64,000 bases of DNA from Candidatus Nitricoxidivorans perseverans (GTDB lineage: Bacteria; Pseudomonadota; Gammaproteobacteria; Burkholderiales; Rhodocyclaceae). Each line of letters starts with the position of its first letter. Positions within the stretch are counted from its first letter, which is position 1. A model generated the notes under the pieces. The model worked only from the letters and a program-made list of their open reading frames with translations, was not told the DNA's origin and ran no database searches. The stretch spans positions 2,544,282 to 2,608,281 of the forward strand of contig CP107246.1 in the NCBI GenBank assembly GCA_030246985.1, given 5' to 3'. A program made the translations under genes and the position numbers. This document shows, one piece after another, positions 55,958 through 64,000 of this stretch.

Positions 55958-56164
55958 ATGGAAACGACGACGATCCAGGTGAGCGGCATGTCCTGCGGCG
56001 GCTGCGTGAAGAGCGTGACGAAGGTGCTCTCGGAGCTGCCCGGCGTACTGACGGCGGAAGTGACCTTGCAGCCCGGCGAGGCGAAGGTCGAGTTCGACCC
56101 CGCGCGGGTCACGCGCGAGGCGATGGCCCAGGCCATCGAGGACGCGGGCTTCGGGGCGGCGTAA
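55958..56164 (+). CDS. copZ: Heavy-metal-associated (CopZ-like) copper chaperone
   Basis: 68 residues from ATG 55958, one ferredoxin-like HMA domain with VSGMSCGGCVKSVTKVL, the MxCxxC copper site. It follows copA by 11 bases with GAGGGAA before it, the normal copA-copZ pair. It delivers Cu(I) to the ATPase. Confidence 0.92.
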   Translation: METTTIQVSGMSCGGCVKSVTKVLSELPGVLTAEVTLQPGEAKVEFDPARVTREAMAQAIEDAGFGAA

Positions 56165-56168
56165 CGGC

Positions 56169-57791
56169 ATGCCGGCCGCAAGGATCGCCGTCGCCCAGAT
56201 CAACTGCGTCGTCGGCGATCTCGCCGGAAACGCTGCCCGCATCCTCGAAGCGGCGCGGCGCGCACAATCCCTGGGCGCGGACCTGCTGCTGACGCCCGAA
56301 CTGGCGCTGTGCGGCTACCCGCCCGAAGACCTGCTGCTGCGGCCGGACTTCTATCGCGCCTGCGACCGCGAACTGGCGGCGCTGGCCGCCGCCGCGCCCC
56401 TGCCGATGGTCGTCGGCCATCCCGATGAATCGCTCGGCAAGCGCCACAACGCGGCCTCCCTGCTGCGCGGGGGCGCCGTCGAGGCCACCTATCGCAAGCA
56501 CCGCCTGCCCAACTACGAGGTTTTCGACGAGCAGCGCTACTTCGCGGCCGGCGACGTTCCGTGCGTGGTCGAGGTGGCCGGCGTACGGATGGGACTGAAC
56601 ATCTGCGCGGACGTCTGGGAGCCTGGCGCGGCCGAGAAGGCCCGCGCGGCCGGCGCCGAGCTGCTGCTTGCGCTCAACGCCTCGCCCTTCCACATGGACA
56701 AGCAGGCGCGCCGCTATGAGGTCCTGCGCCAGCGCGTCGCCGGCACCGGCATTCCCTTCATCTATGCCAACATGGTCGGCGGACAGGACGAACTGGTGTT
56801 CGACGGCGCGTCCTTCGCCCTCGATGCCGGAGGCCGGCTCGTCCGCCAGTTCCCCGCCTTCGCCGAGGCCGTGGACATCGTCGAATACCGGGACGGCCGT
56901 CTGTCGGCCGGCGAGATCGCCGCGCCGCAGGCGATCGAGGCCGAGGTCTATGCGGCGCTGAAGCTGGGCGTTTCGGACTACTTGGGCAAGAACGGCTTTC
57001 CCGGCGCGATCATCGGGCTGTCGGGCGGCATCGACTCGGCCCTGACGCTGGCCATCGCCGTCGATGCCCTGGGCGCGGACAGGGTGCGCGCCGTCATGAT
57101 GCCTTCGCCCTGGACGGCGCGGATGAGCCTCGACGATTCGCGTGAGATGGTGCGCCGGCTCGGCGTGCAGTACGACGAGGTCCCCATCGCCTCCGCCATG
57201 GAGACGTTCGCCGGCATGCTGGCGCCGGTTTTCGCCACGCTGGGGCCGAAGCCGGAATGGGACACGACCGAGGAGAACATCCAGGCCCGCATCCGCGGCA
57301 TGCTGCTGATGGCGCTCTCCAACCGCACGGGCCGCATCGTGCTGACCACCGGCAACAAGAGCGAGATGGCGGTCGGCTACGCCACGCTTTACGGCGACAT
57401 GGCGGGCGGCTTCGCGGTCATCAAGGACGTCTTCAAAACCTTCGTCTATCGCCTGGCGAACTACCGCAATACCCTGTCGCCGGTCATTCCGGAGAACATC
57501 ATCGCGAGGCCGCCGTCGGCCGAGCTCAAACCCGGCCAGACCGACCAGGACACGCTGCCGCCCTACGAGACGCTCGATGCGATCATCGAGGCCTACATGG
57601 AGCGCGACCTCTCCCCGATGGAGATCGTCGCCATGGGGCATGCGGAATCCGACGTGCGGCGGGCGGTGGGCATGCTGAAGAAGAACGAATACAAGCGGCG
57701 TCAGGCGCCGGTGGGCATCCGCGTCACCAAGCGCGGTTTTGGCAAGGACTGGCGTTATCCGATAACATCGCGCCACGTCGACGAGTGGTAA
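56169..57791 (+). CDS. nadE: Glutamine-dependent NAD+ synthetase
   Basis: 540 residues in two domains. The N-terminal nitrilase-type glutaminase has LTPELALCGYPPEDLL, a Lys region YRKHRLPNYEVFDE and catalytic Cys in LNICADVWEP. The C-terminal synthetase has the P-loop IIGLSGGIDSALTLA and LTTGNKSEMAVGY. It makes NAD from nicotinate adenine dinucleotide with glutamine as nitrogen source. It lies 4 bases after copZ and just before a P-II gene, a pairing common in Betaproteobacteria. Confidence 0.96.
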   Translation: MPAARIAVAQINCVVGDLAGNAARILEAARRAQSLGADLLLTPELALCGYPPEDLLLRPDFYRACDRELAALAAAAPLPMVVGHPDESLGKRHNAASLLRGGAVEATYRKHRLPNYEVFDEQRYFAAGDVPCVVEVAGVRMGLNICADVWEPGAAEKARAAGAELLLALNASPFHMDKQARRYEVLRQRVAGTGIPFIYANMVGGQDELVFDGASFALDAGGRLVRQFPAFAEAVDIVEYRDGRLSAGEIAAPQAIEAEVYAALKLGVSDYLGKNGFPGAIIGLSGGIDSALTLAIAVDALGADRVRAVMMPSPWTARMSLDDSREMVRRLGVQYDEVPIASAMETFAGMLAPVFATLGPKPEWDTTEENIQARIRGMLLMALSNRTGRIVLTTGNKSEMAVGYATLYGDMAGGFAVIKDVFKTFVYRLANYRNTLSPVIPENIIARPPSAELKPGQTDQDTLPPYETLDAIIEAYMERDLSPMEIVAMGHAESDVRRAVGMLKKNEYKRRQAPVGIRVTKRGFGKDWRYPITSRHVDEW

Positions 57792-58166
<375 letters not shown>

Positions 58167-58191
58167 CCCGCGGAAACGCGACCAACCTGCG

Positions 58192-59529
58192 TCAAATCGT
58201 ATTTTCCAGCGCGTCGAGCGTAGCCCGGCAGAGGAGATCGATCTCCCTGTCGTCAAGGATGTAGGGCGGCATGAGATAGACGGTGTTGCCGATGGGCCGC
58301 AGCAGCGCTTCGCGCTCCAGCGCAGCCCGGTAATAGCGGCGCCCGAAGCCGGCATCCGCGTCGACATCGAACGCGAAAATCATGCCGCGCTTCCGATAAT
58401 GGCGGACTTTCGGATGGCCGGCCAGCGGCAAGAGCCCCGCGTCGATCCGCCGCGCGCGGCGGGTATTGGCCGCCAGCACGTCGTCTTCCTCGAAGATGTC
58501 CAGGCTCGCCAGTGCCGCGCGGCAGGCCAGCGCGTTGCCGGTGTAGGAGTGCGAGTGGAGGAAGCCGCGTGCCGTGGCGTCGCCGTAGAAGGCGCCATAG
58601 ATGGCGTCTTTCGTCAGTACGGCCGACAGGGGCAGATAGCCGCCGGAGATGCCTTTCGAGAGGCAGAGGAAGTCGGGCGTGATCCCCGCCTGTTCATGGG
58701 CGAAAAAGGTTCCCGTGCGGCCGAAGCCCACGGCGATCTCGTCGCAGATCAGATGCACCTCGTAACGGTCGCACAGCGCGCGGGCCAGCCGCAGGTACTC
58801 GGGATCGTGCATGGCCATGCCGGCGGCGCACTGCACCAGCGGTTCGACGATCAGCGCGGCGGTTGTCGTGTTATGCGCTTCAAGGTGCGCTTCCAGCGCG
58901 GCGGCGGCGTTCCGGGCGGCATTGAGGGGGGCTACGTCGGGGAGATAGGCGGCGTTGCGCGCGTCGGGCGAGGGCAGCGCGGTGGCGGCGCGCAGCATCG
59001 GCCCGTAGGCGTCGCGGAAGATCGGGATGTCGGTCACCGAGAGCGCGCCGATGGTTTCGCCGTGGTAGCCGCCGGCGAGGCAGCAGAATGCCTGCTTCTC
59101 CGGCCGGCCCGTGTTGCGCCAGAAGTGGAAGGACATCTTGAGCGCGATCTCCGTGGCCGAGGCGCCGTCGGAGGCGTAGAAGCAGTGGCCCAGCGCGTTT
59201 CCGGTCAACGCCGAGAGCCGCTCCGCCAGCCGCACGGCCGGCGCGTGGGTGAAGCCCGCGAGCATGACGTGCTCGATGCGCTCCATCTGGTCCCGCAGCG
59301 CCGCGTTGATGCGCGGGTTGCAGTGGCCGAAGAGATTGACCCACCAGGAGCTGATGCCGTCCAGCCAGCGGCGGCCATCCTCGCCGTAGAGCCACGCACC
59401 CTCGCCGCGCGCGACGGGCAGCATCGGCAGCTCGCCCTCGGCATGGTGCTTCATCTGCGTGCATGGGTGCCAGACGGCGGCAAGGCTGCGTTCTAGGAGG
59501 GAATGAGCGGAATCCGGCATGGGTGGCAT
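58192..59529 (-). CDS. bioA: Adenosylmethionine-8-amino-7-oxononanoate aminotransferase
   Basis: 445 residues from ATG 59529 (or 442 from ATG 59520). PLP enzyme of biotin synthesis making 7,8-diaminopelargonate. WHPCTQMKHH, SSWWVNLFGHCNPRIN, GGYHGETIGALSV, DEIAVGFGRTG and the Lys site LSKGISGGYLPLSA are class III aminotransferase/BioA motifs. Other bio genes are not in the window. It is convergent with glnB. Confidence 0.93.
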   Translation of the reverse strand: MPPMPDSAHSLLERSLAAVWHPCTQMKHHAEGELPMLPVARGEGAWLYGEDGRRWLDGISSWWVNLFGHCNPRINAALRDQMERIEHVMLAGFTHAPAVRLAERLSALTGNALGHCFYASDGASATEIALKMSFHFWRNTGRPEKQAFCCLAGGYHGETIGALSVTDIPIFRDAYGPMLRAATALPSPDARNAAYLPDVAPLNAARNAAAALEAHLEAHNTTTAALIVEPLVQCAAGMAMHDPEYLRLARALCDRYEVHLICDEIAVGFGRTGTFFAHEQAGITPDFLCLSKGISGGYLPLSAVLTKDAIYGAFYGDATARGFLHSHSYTGNALACRAALASLDIFEEDDVLAANTRRARRIDAGLLPLAGHPKVRHYRKRGMIFAFDVDADAGFGRRYYRAALEREALLRPIGNTVYLMPPYILDDREIDLLCRATLDALENTI

Positions 59530-59545
59530 TCTATCGTCCCGGATT

Positions 59546-60517
59546 TCAGGCCAGCCGTTCCATCGCAATATCCGCCAGCGCCGCGATCCAGTCGTCGCGC
59601 TCATTGAGGCAGGGAATGTAGTTGAACTCGCGGCCGCCGGCGGCGATGAAGGCGGCCTTGCATTCCATGGCGATCTCCTCCAGCGTTTCCAGGCAGTCGG
59701 CGGGAAAGCCGGGGCAGACCACGTCGACCGAGCCGGTGCCGTCATGCGCCAGTTGCTCCAGGGTCGGCTGGGTATAGGGTTGCAGCCACTCGGCGCGCCC
59801 GAGGCGGGACTGGAAAGTCATCCGCCAAGCGTTCCGCGACAGTTCCAGCGCGGCGGCGAGCAACTCCGCCGTGCGGGCACACTGGTCGGCATAGGGATCG
59901 CCGCGCTCGGCCATCCGCTTCGGGATTCCATGGAAGCTCATCACGAGTTTTTCCGCACGGCCGTTCCGTTCCCAGTGCGCGCCGATGCTGGCGGCCAGCG
60001 CGGCGATGTAGCCCGGATGGTCGTGGAAGTCGCGGAGCTGGATCAGTTCCGGCGCGCCGGGGTGCTGCCTGCGCCAGGCTTCGACGGCGTCGATGGTGCT
60101 GGCGGTGGTGCTGCCGGAAAATTGCGGGTAGAGCGGCAGGACGAGGATGCGCTTCGCGCCCTCGCGGGCCAGCCGGTCGAGCTCGCCGGCGACGGAAGGC
60201 TGCCCGTAGCGCATGGCCCATCCGACGGCGACGTCCGCGATGCCGCGCTGGCCGAGCAGCCCGCGCAGAAGCTTGGCCTGCCGCTCCGTATGGACTTTCA
60301 GCGGGCTTCCTTCGGGCGTCCAGATCTTTGCGTATTTTTCGGCTGATTTCTTCGGCCGGGTGTTGAGGATGATGCCATGGAGGATCGGCCACCACTGCCA
60401 GCGGGGGAGGTCAACCACGCGCGGGTCGCCGAGGAATTCGGCGAGGTATTTTCGCAGGGCCGGCGCGGTGGGCGCTTCCGGCGTGCCGAGGTTGACCAGC
60501 AGGACGGCCTGTTTCAT
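59546..60517 (-). CDS. hemH: Ferrochelatase
   Basis: 323 residues from ATG 60517. Inserts Fe(II) into protoporphyrin [22 protein letters not shown] start, [11 protein letters not shown], the catalytic [10 protein letters not shown], and [16 protein letters not shown] are present. The start overlaps the hrcA stop in ATGA. The hrcA-hemH order is common in Rhodocyclales and relatives. Confidence 0.95.
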   Translation of the reverse strand: MKQAVLLVNLGTPEAPTAPALRKYLAEFLGDPRVVDLPRWQWWPILHGIILNTRPKKSAEKYAKIWTPEGSPLKVHTERQAKLLRGLLGQRGIADVAVGWAMRYGQPSVAGELDRLAREGAKRILVLPLYPQFSGSTTASTIDAVEAWRRQHPGAPELIQLRDFHDHPGYIAALAASIGAHWERNGRAEKLVMSFHGIPKRMAERGDPYADQCARTAELLAAALELSRNAWRMTFQSRLGRAEWLQPYTQPTLEQLAHDGTGSVDVVCPGFPADCLETLEEIAMECKAAFIAAGGREFNYIPCLNERDDWIAALADIAMERLA

Positions 60518-61542
60518 GGCGCCGCCAGCGCGCTGGCGAGGAGCTTGGCGGTGATGTCCACGATGGGGATCACGCGCTCGTAGGCCATGCGCGTCGGGCC
60601 GATGACGCCGATGGTGCCGACCACATGGCCGTCCACCTCGTAGGGCGCGGCGACGACGCTGCATTCGTCGAGCGGCGCGATGCCCGATTCGCCGCCGATG
60701 AACACCTGCACGCCCTCGGCGCGGCTGGATACGTCCAGCAGTTGCATGAGGCCGGTGCGCTGCTCGAACAGCTCGAACAGGCGGCGCAGCCGCCCCATGT
60801 TGGACGAGAGCTCCTCGACGCCGAGCAGGTTCTTCTCGCCGGAGATCACGTACTGGGCCGAGTCGTCGGTCGTCGCCTCGCTGCCGGCCTCGACGGTGGC
60901 GCTCATCAGCTCCGTCATGTCGGCGTGCAGCTGCCGGAGCTCGTCGTGCAGCCGGGCGCGGATCTGACTGAAGTCGAGGCCGGCGAAGTTCTGGTTGAGG
61001 TAGTTGGCGGCGACGGTCAGTTCGGACGGGCTGTAGGCGCGCTGGGTGAACAGGATGCGGTTCTGCACGTCGCCCTCGTGGGTGACGATGATCAGCAGGA
61101 TGCGCTTCTCGGAGAGTTGCAGGAACTCGATCTGGCGGATCTTCGGCAGTTGCCGACGCGGCGCGACGACGACGCCCGCGAAGCGGGTCAGTTCGGAAAG
61201 GAGCTGCGAGGCCTGACTGAGAACGCGGCCCGGCTGGTCGGGCAGGATGACGCCCTGCATTTCCGATATCTCGGCGCGGGCGAGCGGCTTGACGGTGAGC
61301 AGGGTGTCGACGAACAGCCGGTAGCCCAGCGGCGTCGGCACGCGGCCGGCGGAGGTGTGCGGGCTGGCGATGAAACCCATCTCCTCCAGGTCGGACATGA
61401 CGTTGCGGATCGTCGCCGGCGACAGCGGGAGGCCGGAGAACTTCGACAGCGTACGCGAGCCCACCGGCTGCCCTTCGGCGATGTAGCGTTCGACGAGGGT
61501 CTTGAGCAGGGTCTGGGCGCGGCTGTCGAGTCTTGCAAGCAT
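60514..61542 (-). CDS. hrcA: Heat-inducible transcription repressor HrcA
   Basis: 342 residues. N-terminal winged helix ([39 protein letters not shown]) and C-terminal [21 protein letters not shown] typical of HrcA. It represses chaperone genes at CIRCE elements; no CIRCE sequence was found in this window. It is divergent from nadK with a 42-base gap. Confidence 0.95.
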   Translation of the reverse strand: MLARLDSRAQTLLKTLVERYIAEGQPVGSRTLSKFSGLPLSPATIRNVMSDLEEMGFIASPHTSAGRVPTPLGYRLFVDTLLTVKPLARAEISEMQGVILPDQPGRVLSQASQLLSELTRFAGVVVAPRRQLPKIRQIEFLQLSEKRILLIIVTHEGDVQNRILFTQRAYSPSELTVAANYLNQNFAGLDFSQIRARLHDELRQLHADMTELMSATVEAGSEATTDDSAQYVISGEKNLLGVEELSSNMGRLRRLFELFEQRTGLMQLLDVSSRAEGVQVFIGGESGIAPLDECSVVAAPYEVDGHVVGTIGVIGPTRMAYERVIPIVDITAKLLASALAAP

Positions 61543-61584
61543 GGCGGGGGGATTCTAGCAGCGGATTATGGTTTAATCCCGGCC

Positions 61585-62481
61585 ATGTCCGCCCCGTTCC
61601 AGACCGTCATCCGTACCGCCGCGCTGATCGGAAAATACCAGACGCCGGAAGTCGCCGAGTCGCTGCTGGCGCTGGCCGACTTCCTGCGCGAACGGGGCGT
61701 GGGCGTCCTCGTCGAGGAATCCGCGGCGCCGGCGCTCCTGATGCATGCCCATGACCACGAAACCGCCTCCTTCGAGACCATCGGCGCGCGCGCCGACGTC
61801 GCCATCGTCCTCGGCGGCGACGGCACCCTGCTTGCCGCCGCTCGCCGGCTGGCGGAATTCGGCGTGCCGCTGACGGGCATCAACCAGGGCCGGCTCGGCT
61901 TTATGACCGACATCGCCCGCGACGACATGCTCTCCGCCATGGACGACCTGCTCGGCGGGCGGTTCACCGCGGAGCCGCGCATCCTGCTCGACGCCGAGGT
62001 GCTGCGGGAAGGCCGCCGCGTCTTCCACAGCCTGGCCCTGAACGACGTGGTGGTGCGCAAGGGCGACATCGGCCGCCTGATCGAAATGAATGTCGCGGTG
62101 GACGGGGAGTTCCTCCATGTCCTGCGCGCCGACGGCGTGATCGTGGCCACGCCCACCGGCTCGACCGCCTACGCCCTCTCGGCCAACGGCCCGATCCTGT
62201 ATCCGGCCGTGCCCGGCATCGCCCTCGTGCCGCTGTGCCCCCATGCCCTGTCCTACCGGCCGATCACGCTTTCAGACCAGAACCGCATCGAGCTGACCCT
62301 CGTGCCGCCCAACGAGGCCGTCGTGCATTTCGACGGCCAGGGACGCTTCGACGCCCATGCGGGCGACTGCGTGCGCGTGACCCGCTCGCGCCACGTCGCC
62401 ACTCTGCTGCATCCGCCCGGCTACAGCTATTTCGCCATGCTGCGCGAGAAGCTGCACTGGAGCGCGGCGCCGAAGCATTGA
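61585..62481 (+). CDS. nadK: NAD kinase
   Basis: 298 residues from ATG 61585 (the upstream frame is antisense to hrcA). Motifs [25 protein letters not shown] and [15 protein letters not shown] are diagnostic. It phosphorylates NAD to NADP. It is followed by recN 10 bases later. Confidence 0.96.
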   Translation: MSAPFQTVIRTAALIGKYQTPEVAESLLALADFLRERGVGVLVEESAAPALLMHAHDHETASFETIGARADVAIVLGGDGTLLAAARRLAEFGVPLTGINQGRLGFMTDIARDDMLSAMDDLLGGRFTAEPRILLDAEVLREGRRVFHSLALNDVVVRKGDIGRLIEMNVAVDGEFLHVLRADGVIVATPTGSTAYALSANGPILYPAVPGIALVPLCPHALSYRPITLSDQNRIELTLVPPNEAVVHFDGQGRFDAHAGDCVRVTRSRHVATLLHPPGYSYFAMLREKLHWSAAPKH

Positions 62482-62491
62482 AAGCCCGACC

Positions 62492-64000
62492 ATGCTGCAC
62501 CGCCTGTTCATCCGCGACTACGCCATCGTCGACCGCCTCGAGATGGAATTCCCGGACGGCTTCGGGGCCCTGACGGGGGAGACCGGCGCCGGCAAGTCCA
62601 TCCTGGTCGACGCGCTCTCCCTGGCGCTGGGCGAGCGCGCCGACAACGCCGCCATCGTCGTCCGGCCCGGCCGCGAGCGCGCGGAAGTCGTCGCCGAGTT
62701 CGGCGTGGCCGCCGACAGCGGCCTGGAAGCCTGGCTCAGGGAGAACGACCTGGACAGCGGCGACGGCGCCTGCCTGCTCCGGCGCGTCGTCGATACCGGC
62801 GGCCGTTCGCGCGCCATGATCAACGGCTCGCCGGTGACCCTCGCCCAGATGCGCGAGGCGGCCGGCTGCCTGGCCGACATCCACGGCCAGAACGCCCACC
62901 ATTCCCTGCTGCATGCCGAGGCCCAGCGCCGGATGTTCGACCGCCATGCCGGCCTGGCCGACCTTGCCGAAGAGACGGCGGGGAAATACCGGGCCTGGCG
63001 CGACCTGCGCGAAATGCGGGAAAACGCCGAGCGCGACGTCGCCGCCGCGGCGGCCGAGCGCGACCTGCTCGAATGGCAGGTGAAGGAACTGCACGCCCTG
63101 GCTTTCGAGCCCGGCCAGTGGCAGGAGGACAACCAGGAACAGCGGCGGCTCGCCCATGCCGCCGGGCTGATCGAGGGCACGACGGAGGCGCTGGCCGCGC
63201 TCGACGAGGGCGATGTGGCGGCGATCGCCCAACTCGACGCGGCGCTCTCGCGTCTGCACGGCCTGCTCGATTTCGACGAAGCGCTCCGGGTGCCGGCCGA
63301 CCTGCTCGACGGCGCCCGCATCCAGATGAACGAAGCGGCCCACGCGCTTGCGCGCTATCGGGAACGCCTCGATCCGGAGCCCGGCCGGCTGGCGGAACTG
63401 GAGGCGCGCATCAGTTCGGTGACGGCCGCCGCCCGAAAGCACCGCGTGCCGCCGGAAGAACTCCTCGGCGTGACGGACCGGCTGGCCGCCCGGCTTGAGG
63501 AACTGCGGCTCTCGGCCGACCCGGCGGCCCTGGCCGAACACGAATCGGCGGCGCGGGCGGCGTTCGAGGCGGTCGGGAAGAAACTTTCCGCCGGGCGATT
63601 GACGGCGGCCGGCGAACTGTCGAAAGCCGTCACCGATGCCATGCAGCAGCTCGCCATGGCTGGCGGGCGCTTCGAGGTCGCCCTGTCGCCGGTGGCCGGC
63701 GGTTCTTCCGCGGGCTTCGAGAACGTGGAATTCCAGGTGGCCGCCAACCCCGGACAGCCCCTGCGGCCGCTGGCGAAGGTGGCTTCCGGCGGCGAGCTGT
63801 CGCGCATCGGTCTGGCCCTCCAGGTCATCGCCAGCAGCGCCGGCCAGGCGCCGACGCTGATCTTCGACGAGGTGGATGTCGGCATCGGCGGCAGCGTCGC
63901 CGAGATCGTCGGCCGCATGCTCCGCCAGCTCGGCCGCGGCCGCCAGGTGCTGTGCGTCACCCACCTGCCGCAGGTCGCCGCGCAGGCCGACTGGCAGTGG
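62492..64000 (+). CDS. recN: DNA repair protein RecN (partial, C-terminus missing)
   Basis: The first 503 codons, running off the right edge. SMC-like ATPase for double-strand break repair. MLHRLFIRDYAIVDRLEMEF start, Walker A GETGAGKSILVDALSLALG, a central coiled-coil region (about 150-350), signature VASGGELSRIGLALQ and Walker B TLIFDEVDVGIGG are all present. About 50 residues are missing compared with the usual 550-560. Confidence 0.96.
   Translation, partial: MLHRLFIRDYAIVDRLEMEFPDGFGALTGETGAGKSILVDALSLALGERADNAAIVVRPGRERAEVVAEFGVAADSGLEAWLRENDLDSGDGACLLRRVVDTGGRSRAMINGSPVTLAQMREAAGCLADIHGQNAHHSLLHAEAQRRMFDRHAGLADLAEETAGKYRAWRDLREMRENAERDVAAAAAERDLLEWQVKELHALAFEPGQWQEDNQEQRRLAHAAGLIEGTTEALAALDEGDVAAIAQLDAALSRLHGLLDFDEALRVPADLLDGARIQMNEAAHALARYRERLDPEPGRLAELEARISSVTAAARKHRVPPEELLGVTDRLAARLEELRLSADPAALAEHESAARAAFEAVGKKLSAGRLTAAGELSKAVTDAMQQLAMAGGRFEVALSPVAGGSSAGFENVEFQVAANPGQPLRPLAKVASGGELSRIGLALQVIASSAGQAPTLIFDEVDVGIGGSVAEIVGRMLRQLGRGRQVLCVTHLPQVAAQADWQW

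Noticed and set aside
60500..61600. CIRCE element near hrcA
   Set aside because: No TTAGCACTC-N9-GAGTGCTAA-like inverted repeat was found; the hrcA-nadK gap is only 42 bases.
62264..63964. 566-codon minus-strand open frame over recN
   Set aside because: RecN motifs on the plus strand are complete; the antisense frame has no domain.

Overview
The window looks like the chromosome of a GC-rich, facultatively anaerobic, denitrifying betaproteobacterium. Rhodocyclales or a close relative (Sterolibacteriaceae, Azoarcus/Thauera type) is my inference. The grounds are the gene neighbourhoods (hemH-hrcA // nadK-recN, nadE-glnB, ribF-ileS-lspA-ispH followed by a type IV minor pilin operon), the 2-oxoglutarate:acceptor oxidoreductase genes korAB, a cNOR operon, cbb3 oxidase and FNR/DNR-type regulators. 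No rRNA, CRISPR array, insertion sequence or prophage was seen.

Layout. 1-2967 (minus): korA, korB and the start of a third, ferredoxin-like subunit. 3113-8174: ribF-ileS-lspA-ispH. 8298-15565: minor pilins pilE-fimT-pilV-pilW-pilX, the adhesin pilY1 and a TonB-like protein. 15603-24175: tRNA-Thr, then cbb3 oxidase assembly and structural genes (ccoIS, ccoNOQP, ccoGH) with an FNR box before ccoN. 24195-27939: an NO/oxygen-stress group with UspA, hemerythrin, DUF2249, a polytopic haem-copper/NnrS-like protein, a DNR-type regulator and SirB2. 27943-34230 (minus): norC-norB-norE-norF-norQ-polyferredoxin-norD, behind a perfect FNR/DNR box. 34639-38281: an ActR/RegA-like response regulator whose phosphoacceptor Asp is replaced by Glu, a DUF1318 protein, SCO, a divergent oxidase-subunit-I-like protein and a TlpA-like thioredoxin. 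38282-39371: a small accessory scar with a higA remnant, a helicase/nuclease fragment and an intact higBA pair.

39390-47803 (minus) is the most unusual part. It starts with a CuA oxidase-like pair whose active-site Tyr is replaced by Gln, followed by ctaB and SCO. Next come three genes of an apparently undescribed membrane redox system: a di-haem cytochrome b fused to two [4Fe-4S] clusters and an MvhD-like domain, an anchored periplasmic protein, and a second di-haem cytochrome b fused to a plant-type [2Fe-2S] ferredoxin plus FAD/NAD(P) reductase. A near-perfect FNR box with a well-placed -10 precedes the triplet. 48079-53330: two haem A synthase-family genes, fnr divergent from hemN with a shared FNR box, a DsbD_2-type protein and a UspA. 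53405-64000: rhodanese, copA, copZ-like, nadE, glnB, bioA, hemH, hrcA, nadK and the 5' part of recN.

The genes fit a lifestyle that switches between micro-oxic respiration (cbb3) and denitrification under FNR/DNR control. Haem and copper supply (hemN, hemH, ctaA, ctaB, SCO, ccoI, copA) sits next to the oxidases it serves. The fused cytochrome b proteins could link the quinone pool to NAD(P)H and ferredoxin, possibly including the ferredoxin reduced by KorAB; this last link is speculative.
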